From NCBI GenBank assembly GCA_029565935.1, contig JAKQNF010000035.1:1-34552 (forward strand): a stretch of 34,552 bases of DNA, given 5' to 3'. The DNA is from Bacillota bacterium (GTDB taxonomy: Bacteria; Bacillota; DTU025; MWDF01). The position numbers and the translations under genes were made by a program. The notes beneath the pieces were generated by a model. The model did no database searches. It had not been told where the DNA came from and saw only the letters and a list, made by a program, of their open reading frames with translations. Positions 15,352 through 23,029 of this stretch are shown here, in pieces. Position 1 is the stretch's first letter. Every line of letters begins with the position of its first letter.

Positions 15352-16611
15352 TTAGAATCCCAGCGCCTGTATCATCCTGAGGAAGAACTCCGTATTGTCG
15401 TACCATCCGGAAAAGCAGGCCCCTGCCGGGCCCTCGGCTGTTATGATCACCATAGATGCGGTGTGGGAGCCGCTGCCCCACGAGACGTTGGAAGCATATG
15501 ATATGAGCCTGCCTATCTCCTTTGCAGGGTCGGCCGAGACGCGCACTCTGGCCGCGTCCTCGTCGTCGAGCTCGTAATTCGCATACGTCTTGAGTATCTC
15601 CTTGAGCCTTTTCCAGTCGGAAGCCGCCTCAGCTGCCATCCTCCCGGCGCTGGCGCGCACTTTTAGCAATTTCGAAACATCCACGTTAAGGCCGTTGCCA
15701 GCCCCGAGGGAAAGGCCGCCCGTCTCGTGGTCCGCCGCTACGACCACCAACGTATTCCCGTCCGCTTGGGCGAACGATAGGCAGGCCTTTACCGCATCAT
15801 CGGCGGCAAGCAGGCCCTTGATGACGCTGGCGGCGTCATTATCGTGCGATGAGTCGTCCACCGAACCCGTCTCCACCAACAGCAAGAAGGGCCTCCCGTC
15901 CTTTGAGAGCATGGCAAGCGCCGTCTCGACCATGTCCTTCAGCTTCACTGCCTTCGCATCAGAATCGATCTCCTGGGGCATGTCGCCTTCGGCAAGCAGG
16001 CAGACGGCGGGCAGGGTCCCCTCCGAGAGCGCCTTGATGTCGGAATATGAGTTGAAGGCCGGCTTTGCCTTAGATGAAGCCGCCGATTCCTTGATCAGGG
16101 GGCCGATGTATGCTCCGCCGCCGCCAACCGCCAGCGCGAGCGGCGATGCCAGCAGCTGCTTCGATATGTTCTTATTTTCGGATCGCATAAGCACGTTAGC
16201 GTACATAGCGGCCGACGTGGCGTCATACAGGGCGGATGTCGTAACGATTCCGGCGGACATACCGCTTTTTACGGCCAGGGACATGATGCTCTCCGTCCTG
16301 TCCAGCTCGTAGTCGTATCCGATCACCATGTTATAAGTCTTGCGGCCAGTGAACATGGCCGTAGCCGCCGCGGCGGAATCCGTGATGTCGAGCCCGTAGC
16401 TGGAAGTGCTCATGCATCCCAGGTAGGGCATGTGGTTCATGGCTAGCCCGCCCTTCTGTGCCAGCTCGCCGAGCTGCCTGTGCGCGGGCCCCATGCCATC
16501 CACCAGGACTACGACCAGATTCCGCGCTGTCTCGGCCCCGCCAAGGGCCCAGAAGCCCATCACCGCTACTAGCAATATGGCCAAGGATGACCTTAAAGCC
16601 CACTTACGCAT
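15352..16611 (-). CDS. phoA: Exported alkaline phosphatase (PhoA superfamily)
   Basis: This 419-residue secreted enzyme removes phosphate from monoesters. After a Sec signal (residues 8-27), the fold opens NLVVVLVDGMG with metal Asp38. The nucleophile motif is D78-S79-A-A-A-A-T-A-M-F-T-G. The metal sites are ETGSVDDSSHDND (E247, D252, H256), AADHETGG (D294, H295), and the late GSGSHTASMV His. Where E. coli PhoA has Arg166 at the phosphate, this shorter Firmicutes-like form has no obvious equivalent. AAAGGAGG lies 6 bases upstream of the ATG. It is divergent from the deacylase gene. Confidence 0.9.
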   Translation of the reverse strand: MRKWALRSSLAILLVAVMGFWALGGAETARNLVVVLVDGMGPAHRQLGELAQKGGLAMNHMPYLGCMSTSSYGLDITDSAAAATAMFTGRKTYNMVIGYDYELDRTESIMSLAVKSGMSAGIVTTSALYDATSAAMYANVLMRSENKNISKQLLASPLALAVGGGGAYIGPLIKESAASSKAKPAFNSYSDIKALSEGTLPAVCLLAEGDMPQEIDSDAKAVKLKDMVETALAMLSKDGRPFLLLVETGSVDDSSHDNDAASVIKGLLAADDAVKACLSFAQADGNTLVVVAADHETGGLSLGAGNGLNVDVSKLLKVRASAGRMAAEAASDWKRLKEILKTYANYELDDEDAARVRVSADPAKEIGRLISYASNVSWGSGSHTASMVIITAEGPAGACFSGWYDNTEFFLRMIQALGF

Positions 16612-16639
16612 CGAATGCCTCCTTTTGCTGACACTTCAA

Positions 16640-16668
16640 TTCTACACCAGGAACAGGCGTGCTATAAT
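16640..16668 (+). promoter_or_regulatory. Candidate promoter for exported deacylase
   Basis: A perfect TATAAT at 16663-16668 follows a 17-base spacer from a poor -35 (TTCTAC). The -10 box is the only strong part. Confidence 0.4.
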
Positions 16669-16696
16669 CCACTCGTGAAGGGAAGGGAGGATAATC

Positions 16697-17713
16697 ATGG
16701 CTAATAAGGCACTCCGTTTTCTGAAGGCCCTGTCATTGCTGCTTGTCATCGCGATATCGTTTTCGGCGGCCGCAGCGCAGGCTCCTTCCTACCATGACGT
16801 AAGACCGGGATACGGCGTCACCCGGATAGGGTGGCTGTCGGACTACTGCCCTGAGCTCAAGGGAACCAACGGCGACACCATGGTTTATTACCTCGAAAGC
16901 GGCAAGTCCGGCATGGACGTGATGGTCCTGGGCGGCACCCATGCAAACGAGATATCGGGCATACTCGCATCGACTCTGCTGGTCGAGCTGGCGGAGGTGA
17001 AGGCCGGAAGGCTCATAGTCATACCGCATGCCAACAACAGCGCCGCGATGGCGCCGGATTCAAGGGGCGGGTTGTTCTTGGAGCAGGTGAAGATAGCGGC
17101 CACTTCCTCCGACAGGATATTCAAATACGGCGATAGGTACACGCTAGAGGCAGATCAGCCGGAATTCGCGGCCGATCCGCTGGGGGCTGAATCAAGGAAC
17201 CTTAATCGGGTGTATCCCGGCAAACCGGACGGGACCCTCACCCAGAAGATAGCCTTCGGGATCATGTCCTTGATCGTGAAGGAGGGAATAGATGTCGCGT
17301 TCGACCTCCATGAGGCGAATCCTAACAGCGCATTGGGCTGGAACATCATATCGCCTAACGAAACCTTGGACATCGCTGTTCTGACGGCTTTCGAGCTGGA
17401 GGAAAGAGGCATAAGGATGATACCCGACAGGAGCGGTCCGGGTTTCGCGGGCTACAGCCATTGGGAATGGAGCAGGAAGGGCGCCACGTCGTTCCTCATC
17501 GAGACGGTGAACCCCGCCATGGAGACGGGCCTTAAGGCCGATCCTATAGTGAGCGACAAGTTCCCTATAGAAAGAAGGGTGGGAATACACCTTGAGACGA
17601 TACTCACCCTGATGAAATACAAGACAGAGCTCTATGGCGGCGAGTTCGAGATCGAGGGCGTCCCGGGTTACGAGCAGCTGATGGAAAAAGGGATCTCCGG
17701 ATTCTTAAGATAA
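16697..17713 (+). CDS. Exported M14/AstE-like zinc deacylase or carboxypeptidase
   Basis: This 338-residue protein has a clear Sec signal (residues 8-27, cleavage near AAAQA). Zinc ligands match the succinylglutamate desuccinylase/aspartoacylase branch of M14: GGTHANE (H82, E85) and DLHEAN (H205). The proposed catalytic Glu is E269 in SFLIETVNP. SRNLNRVYPG is the substrate-carboxylate Arg-Asn-x-Arg block. Family members cut an amide bond next to a free carboxylate. An exported copy may trim peptides or N-acyl amino acids outside the inner membrane, fitting the neighbouring phosphatase, M28 peptidase and gamma-glutamyltransferase. Start: GGGAGG is upstream of ATG. Confidence 0.8.
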   Translation: MANKALRFLKALSLLLVIAISFSAAAAQAPSYHDVRPGYGVTRIGWLSDYCPELKGTNGDTMVYYLESGKSGMDVMVLGGTHANEISGILASTLLVELAEVKAGRLIVIPHANNSAAMAPDSRGGLFLEQVKIAATSSDRIFKYGDRYTLEADQPEFAADPLGAESRNLNRVYPGKPDGTLTQKIAFGIMSLIVKEGIDVAFDLHEANPNSALGWNIISPNETLDIAVLTAFELEERGIRMIPDRSGPGFAGYSHWEWSRKGATSFLIETVNPAMETGLKADPIVSDKFPIERRVGIHLETILTLMKYKTELYGGEFEIEGVPGYEQLMEKGISGFLR

Positions 17714-17731
17714 AGGACCTTAGGATGGAAT

Positions 17732-17766
17732 GAAGCCGCGGCACCTTTCACGGGTCCCGCGGCTTC
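17732..17766. terminator. Bidirectional terminator, deacylase / M28 peptidase
   Basis: A perfect 10-bp stem GAAGCCGCGG / CCGCGGCTTC encloses a 15-base loop between convergent genes. No strong T tract is present on the plus strand. Confidence 0.6.
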
Positions 17767-17786
17767 GTCTACTTCCGTAGTTCTTA

Positions 17787-18953
17787 TTAGTAGACCTTGT
17801 CTATCCTACGGATGATCCGGTCGACGAAATTGAAGGCCCTCTCCATTATCGCCTCGTCCATCTTGTCGAAAGTATCCGAGGGCATGTGCCAGTGAGGCGC
17901 GAAGCCATCCCTTTCAAGGCCTATGAGGGTTATGGCTGGTACTTTGGCTATCATAGAATCGCTCGCCTCGGTACATCCGCCCGTCAGCACCACAGGGTAT
18001 GCACCTATATCGGATGCGCCGGCTACGTGCTCCACCTGCTCGAGCAGCCTGCCGTCCGGTTTCAGCGGCAGCAGAAGCCCCTCACGGACGATGTAGGACG
18101 GGCCGGCGCAGCCTAGCATCTCGAAGTTCACTGTCACTGGGTTCACGAATTCATGCTTGTGCGCCCTGAAGAAACTCGCGGCCCCTTCGTGGAGGGATTC
18201 TTCGCTGCCTGTGCAGACCAGCCAGACCCTGGTGTTCGCCAAAGGGTTGGAGATGAGATCCTCGGCGAATGTCAGCACGAGGCCGGAGCCGGTGGCGTTG
18301 TCGTTCGCGCCGGCAGTATACGGCGTAGTGTCAGCTTCGACCGTTATGGCGATGAGAGAGAAGGCGCCGATCAGGCTGATGAAGGATATGTCCCAGACAG
18401 TCTCGTGGATATGCGGCCAGATAAGAGAGGCCCCGAAAAGGAGTGTCTGGAGTATGAGGAGCCCCATGGCGACATTCGACCAGATTGCGTAGATCTTTCT
18501 CCATTTCTTGGAAGAGAAGATTATCGGCGTCCTCTGGGTGTCCATGTGGCCCATCAAGATGATGTCCCTCTTATGATCGCCCGTCGGTTTCGCCTTCGCG
18601 AACACGTTGCGGCTTGGGTTCTTCGGCCCGACCAACCTCAGGAGGTTTGGCCTAAGGAGCAGCTCTTGGAATTCAGACACCAAGGCTACCAGGGAAAGGA
18701 TGAACGCAGCCCATGGCAACTTAGGGAAGATGGCGTAGGCGATCGCGAATGTGGCAGCCGCGACCAGGTGCGGGCGGAATACGGAGGACCTGCTCGTAAA
18801 CCTGTCCACTTCAGGCTCGTAACCCATCCTCCTGAACTGGGCCTCGCAGTATTCCGCCGCCTTCTGCTCGTCGGCTGTGCCGCTGCCCCTTGGCCCGATG
18901 ACCACAGACAACTGCTCGACGTGAGCCAGCCATGCCTTCACCTTTGGGTCCAT
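17787..18953 (-). CDS. Membrane-anchored M28-family zinc aminopeptidase
   Basis: This 388-residue protein has M28 metal sites in order: MGHMDTQRTP (His and catalytic Asp), AGANDNATGSG (bridging Asp), TGSEESLHEGA (catalytic Glu and metal Glu), GGCTEASDS and HWHMPSDTFD (last His). Between the N-terminal region and the bridging-Asp motif are about four hydrophobic helices, two before the first metal motif (VAAATFAIAYAIF, AAFILSLVALVSEF) and two after it (AMGLLILQTLLFGASLIW, ISFISLIGAFSLIAIT). This ties the protease to the membrane, which is uncommon for M28. ATG at 18953 has AAAGGAGG upstream; the longer frame to 19055 has no ribosome site and reads like non-coding sequence. It likely removes N-terminal residues from peptides at the inner membrane. 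Confidence 0.85.
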   Translation of the reverse strand: MDPKVKAWLAHVEQLSVVIGPRGSGTADEQKAAEYCEAQFRRMGYEPEVDRFTSRSSVFRPHLVAAATFAIAYAIFPKLPWAAFILSLVALVSEFQELLLRPNLLRLVGPKNPSRNVFAKAKPTGDHKRDIILMGHMDTQRTPIIFSSKKWRKIYAIWSNVAMGLLILQTLLFGASLIWPHIHETVWDISFISLIGAFSLIAITVEADTTPYTAGANDNATGSGLVLTFAEDLISNPLANTRVWLVCTGSEESLHEGAASFFRAHKHEFVNPVTVNFEMLGCAGPSYIVREGLLLPLKPDGRLLEQVEHVAGASDIGAYPVVLTGGCTEASDSMIAKVPAITLIGLERDGFAPHWHMPSDTFDKMDEAIMERAFNFVDRIIRRIDKVY

Positions 18954-19381
18954 GTCGGATCCTCCTTTACGGATGTATCGTACCCGGCGCTGCTGGATGG
19001 GCACATTACCGGTGAAGCGCGCACTTTTCCAAAAATCCTCTACGCAGATCCGCAAACTCTGGTCCGGTGCATCGGGCTTCTCGGCGCGTTACCTTAACTA
19101 AAGCCCTGCCTTCAGTCCACGCTCATACCTGGTTTACCGCCCCCGCTGCGCCCTGCTCTGCTTGCTCTAGTCAACTAGACAACCTAAGCGGAAAGAGGCT
19201 TCCATTGAGACCGTAGAAGCGATCGAGCCCTAGGCTCTCAACGATAATATATGTTTCTTCATAGGACTTATAAAAGCCTGCCCATGGATTGAATAATCGA
19301 GCATGTACAAAATATCCGCTGGCATCGCCAAGTCATTCATACTCGAAAGGGGAATCCGCTTCATCCGACTGGACTAAAAAA
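18954..19381. other. Gap between M28 gene and gamma-glutamyltransferase terminator
   Basis: About 430 bases have no supportable gene. The stretch holds the M28 upstream region (both strands have only overlapping-frame shadows), and an inverted repeat TCTAGT-CA-ACTAGA at 19166-19179, which could be an operator or a short hairpin. I saw no tRNA, no recognised riboswitch and no mobile element. Confidence 0.5.
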
Positions 19382-19435
19382 CGGGCTGGCATCCTTGACG
19401 TCAGCCCGAATCAACCGCCGGCGCGCAGCGCCGGC
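19374..19435 (-). terminator. Terminator after gamma-glutamyltransferase (two hairpins)
   Basis: Read on the minus strand, GCCGGCGC/GCGCCGGC (19417-19435, 3-base loop) is followed by CGGGCTG/CAGCCCG (19382-19408) running into TTTTTT. The second hairpin plus T run is a standard intrinsic terminator. Confidence 0.85.
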
Positions 19436-19444
19436 AATCAGATG

Positions 19445-21118
19445 CTAGTAACCTGCTGCGTTCCCTTTTCTCCTGCTGTCAGCCCAGCCATGGATGAAAC
19501 CATCGTCTCCCACGAGCACAGCCTGGCAGTTGCCTATAGCGGATGTCTTTCCGACCTTGTGTCCCATCGCCGCTAGGGCATCGGCAGTCTCCTGCGATAT
19601 TCCGCGGTCCATCTCCATCGACAGCGTGCCCTGATTGCCCGCACTCGAGTTGCACATTATCCTTGCTGATTCTATCGCCTCGGATATCGGCATTCCGAAG
19701 TCGATGACATTGACGATGACCTGTGCGACGGTGGGGAATATCTGGGTAGCTCCGGGTGATCCCAGAGACATGAAAGCCTTACCGTCCCTAAGGACTATGG
19801 TGGGGCTCATCGACGACAATGGCCTTTTGTAAGGCTCGGGTGCGGCTATGTGAAGCGGATCGAAGTTGAAGTCAGTAAGCTCGTCATTCATCACGATGCC
19901 AGTATCGGTAGCTATCACGCCGCAGCCGAAACCGCCGTTTACTGTCTGGGTCACCGATACTATGTTGCCTTCGGAATCGATGACCGAGAAATGTGTCGTC
20001 TCATTAGATTCGTATGGCATGGGGTTGCCGGGTGTGACCGCGGTAAGGGCCTTGGAGGGATCTATGAGCTTTACTAGGGTATTTGCGTATTCCTTCGACG
20101 TGAGCCCCATGATCGGGCTCTTGACGAAGGTCGGGTCGCCTCCCAGATAAGACGCCCTGTCAGCGAATACCAGCTTGAGGATATCTGCCAGTACGCTGAT
20201 GTACTTCACGCTGTTATGACCCATGGACTTAACATCGAAGTTCTCGAGCATGTTAAGGATCTGTACCAAATGGGCGCCGCCGGAGCTGGGCGGGGGCATA
20301 GAGATGATCTCATACCTGCCACGATAAGTGCCCCTTACTGCTTCTGGCGTCAGGACCTTGTACTTTGCCAGGTCGTCCATCGTCCATTTGCCACCAGCTG
20401 CGTTGATGGCGTTCACCATGCTCTGGCCGATGTATCCCTTGTAGAACACGTCCGGTCCCAGGGCTACGATGTCCTTCAACGTCTTCGCCAGCTCGGGAAG
20501 TACGATGAAATCGCCCGTGACGAGAGGCATGTTTGTCGTGGAGTTCAGATACCTTACTTTGTCCAGGTTGTTCTCGTTGTATTTGGCGATCTTGGTATAT
20601 GCTGAGTTGATGCCCTGGGCGAGTCTCTCATAGACCGTGAAACCTTTCTCGGCTAGCCTGATCGCAGGGGCTGCGACCTGTGCCCACGACATCGATCCAT
20701 AAGCTTTGAGCGCGGTATCGTAACCCATCGGAACGCCGGGGATGCCTGATATATTCGGGCCCACACGCACGGCCTTGTCGACGTACATGTCCTTCGTAGC
20801 ATAACCTGCCGCCATCTCGCGGTAGTCGACGATCTTCACTTCCTTCGTCTTCGCGAAGTAGATGACCATGAAGCCGCCTCCGCCAAGGCCCGTCGAGGTC
20901 GGTTCGGCTACGCAAAGGGCAAGGCCAGTCGCTACGGCGGCATCTATCGCGTTACCGCCGGCTTTTAGGATCTCGACCCCTGCGTTGGTAGCAAGGTCGA
21001 CAGAGGAGGCGACCATTGCATGGGGCGCTACTACATCCTGTACGGGATCTGCTGCCACGACGCAGCTTGAAAGCATGAGCGTGATAAGGGCTATACCGAT
21101 GAACAGCCTTTTGACCAT
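19445..21118 (-). CDS. ggt: Gamma-glutamyltransferase, exported, possible lipoprotein
   Basis: This 557-residue enzyme hydrolyses or transfers the gamma-glutamyl group of glutathione and similar peptides. It is made as a proenzyme that cuts itself before the catalytic Thr: T374 in SNETTHFSVID, with the small subunit starting there. Other family blocks are GGNAIDAAVATGLALCVAEPTSTGLGGGGFMVIY, SGIPGVPMGYD, PPPSSGGAHL and RPLSSMSPTIVL with the glutamate-binding Gly loop. The N terminus is a Sec signal ending LSSC, which fits a lipobox with Cys19, so it may be anchored to a membrane. It is monocistronic with its own terminator. Together with nearby exported peptidases it would supply cysteine-containing dipeptides and glutamate. 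Confidence 0.93.
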   Translation of the reverse strand: MVKRLFIGIALITLMLSSCVVAADPVQDVVAPHAMVASSVDLATNAGVEILKAGGNAIDAAVATGLALCVAEPTSTGLGGGGFMVIYFAKTKEVKIVDYREMAAGYATKDMYVDKAVRVGPNISGIPGVPMGYDTALKAYGSMSWAQVAAPAIRLAEKGFTVYERLAQGINSAYTKIAKYNENNLDKVRYLNSTTNMPLVTGDFIVLPELAKTLKDIVALGPDVFYKGYIGQSMVNAINAAGGKWTMDDLAKYKVLTPEAVRGTYRGRYEIISMPPPSSGGAHLVQILNMLENFDVKSMGHNSVKYISVLADILKLVFADRASYLGGDPTFVKSPIMGLTSKEYANTLVKLIDPSKALTAVTPGNPMPYESNETTHFSVIDSEGNIVSVTQTVNGGFGCGVIATDTGIVMNDELTDFNFDPLHIAAPEPYKRPLSSMSPTIVLRDGKAFMSLGSPGATQIFPTVAQVIVNVIDFGMPISEAIESARIMCNSSAGNQGTLSMEMDRGISQETADALAAMGHKVGKTSAIGNCQAVLVGDDGFIHGWADSRRKGNAAGY

Positions 21119-21450
21119 ATGATCTCCGTCCTTTCGTATGGGATAAAAAGTAATTCGGTGAATATAAAGGGATTCCTCCGAAGAATGACTGTTAAAGCAT
21201 GTGATATTTTTGACCGTCCAGTTCTGATAGAAGCATCGCCTTCAAGCTACTAAAAGAGCTCGAAAAGGCCGGCTTATCCTCTAGGTCTTGGCATTGACCG
21301 ACAGATGAACCGTAAATCGTTCGCTCCGCGCGTTTTCAATCGGCCTATATGCTGGGCATCTATTCCAGTTGGGGGATGATGTGTTATAGTGTACACAATC
21401 GCCGAGCTGTAGCCGGCATATCGGGACGTACATCAGATGATCGTGAATCA
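21119..21450. other. Divergent upstream region between ggt and ECF S gene
   Basis: This stretch has no supportable gene. It must contain the promoters for ggt (minus) and for the S-component leader (plus). A TATAGT at about 21385 could be the -10 box of the latter, but the -35 is poor. Confidence 0.4.
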
Positions 21451-21500
21451 TACCATGAAGGTATAGCCTCTCGAACGAGGGCGCCCTCATGGTTTTTTTA
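21395..21500 (+). promoter_or_regulatory. Attenuator-type leader upstream of second ECF S component
   Basis: A terminator stem ACCATGAAGG / CCCTCATGGT (arms at 21452-21461 and about 21484-21493, one mismatch) contains an inner CCTC/GAGG helix and runs into T7 (21493-21499), 15 bases before the S gene. An alternative hairpin ATACC-ATGAA-GGTAT (21450-21464) uses the same left arm and would block the terminator. Upstream lies a small ATGAT/ATCAT hairpin. This switchable layout is typical of a riboswitch or other attenuation, but I do not recognise an aptamer class. Confidence 0.55.
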
Positions 21501-21513
21501 TGGAGGAGACAGA

Positions 21514-22041
21514 ATGCGGACCAGAAGAATCGTCCTGGCAGCCATGTTCATCGCGCTAGGGATGCTGCTGCCCTTCCTTACAGGTCAGATACCAGGCATC
21601 GGGAGCAGGTTGCTGCCGATGCACCTGCCCGTGCTCATCTGCGGTTTCGTCTGCGGCTGGAAGTACGGGCTGGCGGTAGGTTTCATCCTTCCCATATTCA
21701 GGAGCTTCACGTTCGGCATGCCGCCGTTCCCTACGACTGCGGTACCGATGGCATTCGAGCTTGCCGCGTACGGGATGATGACGGGCTTGCTCTATTCTCT
21801 GCTTCCGAAGAAGACCGGTTCCATATACATCGCGCTGCTGTCTTCGATGTTGGCAGGAAGGGCGGTATGGGGCGCGGTAAGGTTCATTATGCTACTTGCC
21901 GGCACGAAGTTCTCGTGGGCGCTGTTCATCTCCGGGGCGTTCATCAATGCAGTCCCGGGCATGATCCTCCAGGTAATCCTCGTGCCGCTGGTCGTAATCG
22001 CCCTTCAGAAGGCCAGGTTCGCTGCAGAAGAACGTAGATGA
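21514..22041 (+). CDS. ECF transporter S component (second)
   Basis: This 175-residue membrane protein has about five to six helices. Its signature run includes RLLPMHLPVLICGFVCGWKYG, FRSFTFGMPPFPTTAVPMAFELAAYGM and AGRAVWGAVRF. This pattern is familiar from unassigned Firmicutes ECF S components; I cannot name the ligand. GGAGGAG lies 6 bases upstream of ATG. It stands alone behind a leader with an attenuator, so expression probably responds to the level of its ligand. It would use the EcfA-A'-T motor encoded 8 kb away or another one elsewhere. Confidence 0.75.
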   Translation: MRTRRIVLAAMFIALGMLLPFLTGQIPGIGSRLLPMHLPVLICGFVCGWKYGLAVGFILPIFRSFTFGMPPFPTTAVPMAFELAAYGMMTGLLYSLLPKKTGSIYIALLSSMLAGRAVWGAVRFIMLLAGTKFSWALFISGAFINAVPGMILQVILVPLVVIALQKARFAAEERR

Positions 22042-22174
22042 TCTAAGATCGGCTCAGAAGCCTTCATAGAGGATGACTTGAGCGAAGCATATTAAATTCC
22101 TCCCCGGAACGCTCGATGGCATATCATGGGCCCGGTGCCGAGCCATAGGCCGCGCACCGGCGCCTATTTCCCGG

Positions 22175-22582
22175 CTATTTGCAGACCCTCTGAAGCTCTG
22201 CTACGACCAGCTTCACAGCATCCGCGAGAGAGCAGTCCCTGGAGCCGACCACTATCGTCGAGCATTTGTTGAGGGGCAGCAGCAGCTTCAGGCCCTTGCT
22301 CTGGGATACTGCGTCCGCCATGCGAGGGGTGATCTCCCCTAGCAGGGAGTTCGCTATCATTATCCCTATGGGCCCGATTATCACGTCCGCGTCGCTGCTG
22401 TTTACTATGATCGGATTCTCCCCTGTCGCCCCAGCGTCGGCCCCGGCTTTCAGCATCGCCGAGGTAGCGATGCTGTTAGTGCCTATGGCTATTATCCTCT
22501 GATCGGGAAGGTCCTTCTTGACCTGCTCGATGATGAGCTTCCCTATCTTGCCGCCCTGTCCATCTATCACTATTATCTTCAT
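22175..22582 (-). CDS. DUF3842 family protein
   Basis: This 135-residue protein matches DUF3842 over its full length. The glycine loop is MKIIVIDGQGGKIGKLIIEQ, followed by IIAIGTNSIATSAMLKAGADAGATGENPIIVNS, IIGPIGIMIANSLLGEITP and NKCSTIVVG. The first loop is Rossmann-like, suggesting nucleotide binding, but the family has no known function. Its start has GGAGGT upstream, and its length is standard. It is convergent with the S-component gene and divergent from the riboswitch-controlled operon. It may be linked to either only by position. Confidence 0.85.
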   Translation of the reverse strand: MKIIVIDGQGGKIGKLIIEQVKKDLPDQRIIAIGTNSIATSAMLKAGADAGATGENPIIVNSSDADVIIGPIGIMIANSLLGEITPRMADAVSQSKGLKLLLPLNKCSTIVVGSRDCSLADAVKLVVAELQRVCK

Positions 22583-22824
22583 GTACCCGACCTCCGCTCA
22601 TATGATATATGCGTTCTTATGGGAGCATGTTCGCAAGTCGAAGGATTCCGTAAACTTCCCGTCCCATCCTCCAAGCGGCGTACATGCGATACTTCACACT
22701 ACCAGTCTAGCGTATACAGTCCGGCGACGGAATGTCCAAGAGGTTCAGCGCGTCCTAGTCCTTTAGGAGAGGAGACGGCGCAAAGGGATAAGAAGGCGAA
22801 AAACGGGGGCCGTATGCGCGTAGG

Positions 22825-22853
22825 TTGTATAAAGGCCGGCCCGAAGGTATCAT
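22825..22853 (+). promoter_or_regulatory. Candidate promoter for riboswitch operon
   Basis: TTGTAT (22825-22830) and TATCAT (22848-22853, five of six consensus bases) have a 17-base spacer. A transcript starting near 22860 would begin just ahead of the structured leader. The rest of 22583-22824 shows no recognised feature. Confidence 0.45.
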
Positions 22854-22865
22854 CTAATTATATGA

Positions 22866-22963
22866 CCGCGCTCCGAGCCGGGAGACCTAACGCTTGGCCA
22901 TGGATTCCCGGCCGTCAGGGCCGGGGCGGAAACGCTCCGACCTCCCTTTTGGAAAGGATGCGG
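22866..22963 (+). ncRNA. Candidate Moco/Tuco-type riboswitch
   Basis: The folded leader has: P1 CCGC (22866-22869)/GCGG (22960-22963), with TCC/GGA stacked inside; P2 GCCGGGA (22877-22883)/TCCCGGC (22906-22912); inside P2, CCTAA (22886-22890) facing ATGG (22900-22903), close to the 11-nt GAAA-tetraloop receptor (CCUAAG...UAUGG); and a 6-bp hairpin GGGGCG-GAAA-CGCTCC (22923-22938) whose GAAA loop would dock there. CCTCCC...GGAAAGGATGCGG closes the 3' side. The Moco RNA motif is described as having such a tetraloop-receptor pair and purine-rich conserved 3' block, and genes it controls are molybdenum or tungsten cofactor genes; here the next genes have molybdopterin-binding folds. A covariance-model match is not available to me. 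The region where a P3 stem would be is short, which could point to the tungsten form. Confidence 0.6.
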
Positions 22964-22979
22964 CTGGCTTCGCTTTGTA

Positions 22980-23013
22980 TGCCGTGCCTTCCTTCGGGGC
23001 ACGGCACTTTTTT
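22980..23013 (+). terminator. Riboswitch-linked intrinsic terminator
   Basis: A perfect 9-bp stem TGCCGTGCC / GGCACGGCA with a 9-base loop runs into TTTTTT. It sits between the aptamer-like leader and the ribosome site (GGGAGG) of the next gene, so it is likely the expression platform. Confidence 0.9.
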
Positions 23014-23029
23014 ATCGGGAGGTTTCCAG

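Noticed and set aside
18153-19097. 314-residue plus-strand frame over the M28 gene
   Set aside because: Antisense to conserved metal motifs, no ribosome site, no recognisable domain.
19166-19179. TrpR operator
   Set aside because: CTAG-type half sites resemble it, but no trpR or trp gene is present, so only an inverted repeat is reported.
19060-19190. Possible SRP RNA in the gap upstream of the M28 gene
   Set aside because: On the minus strand a GTAAACCAGGT stretch recalls SRP RNA, but the conserved GGAAGGAAGCAG loop is missing.
22619-23029. Upstream extension of the first molybdopterin-fold gene
   Set aside because: The frame stays open, but the extension overlaps the promoter, the aptamer-like leader and the terminator; GGGAGG before ATG 23030 and a normal Sec signal fix the start there.
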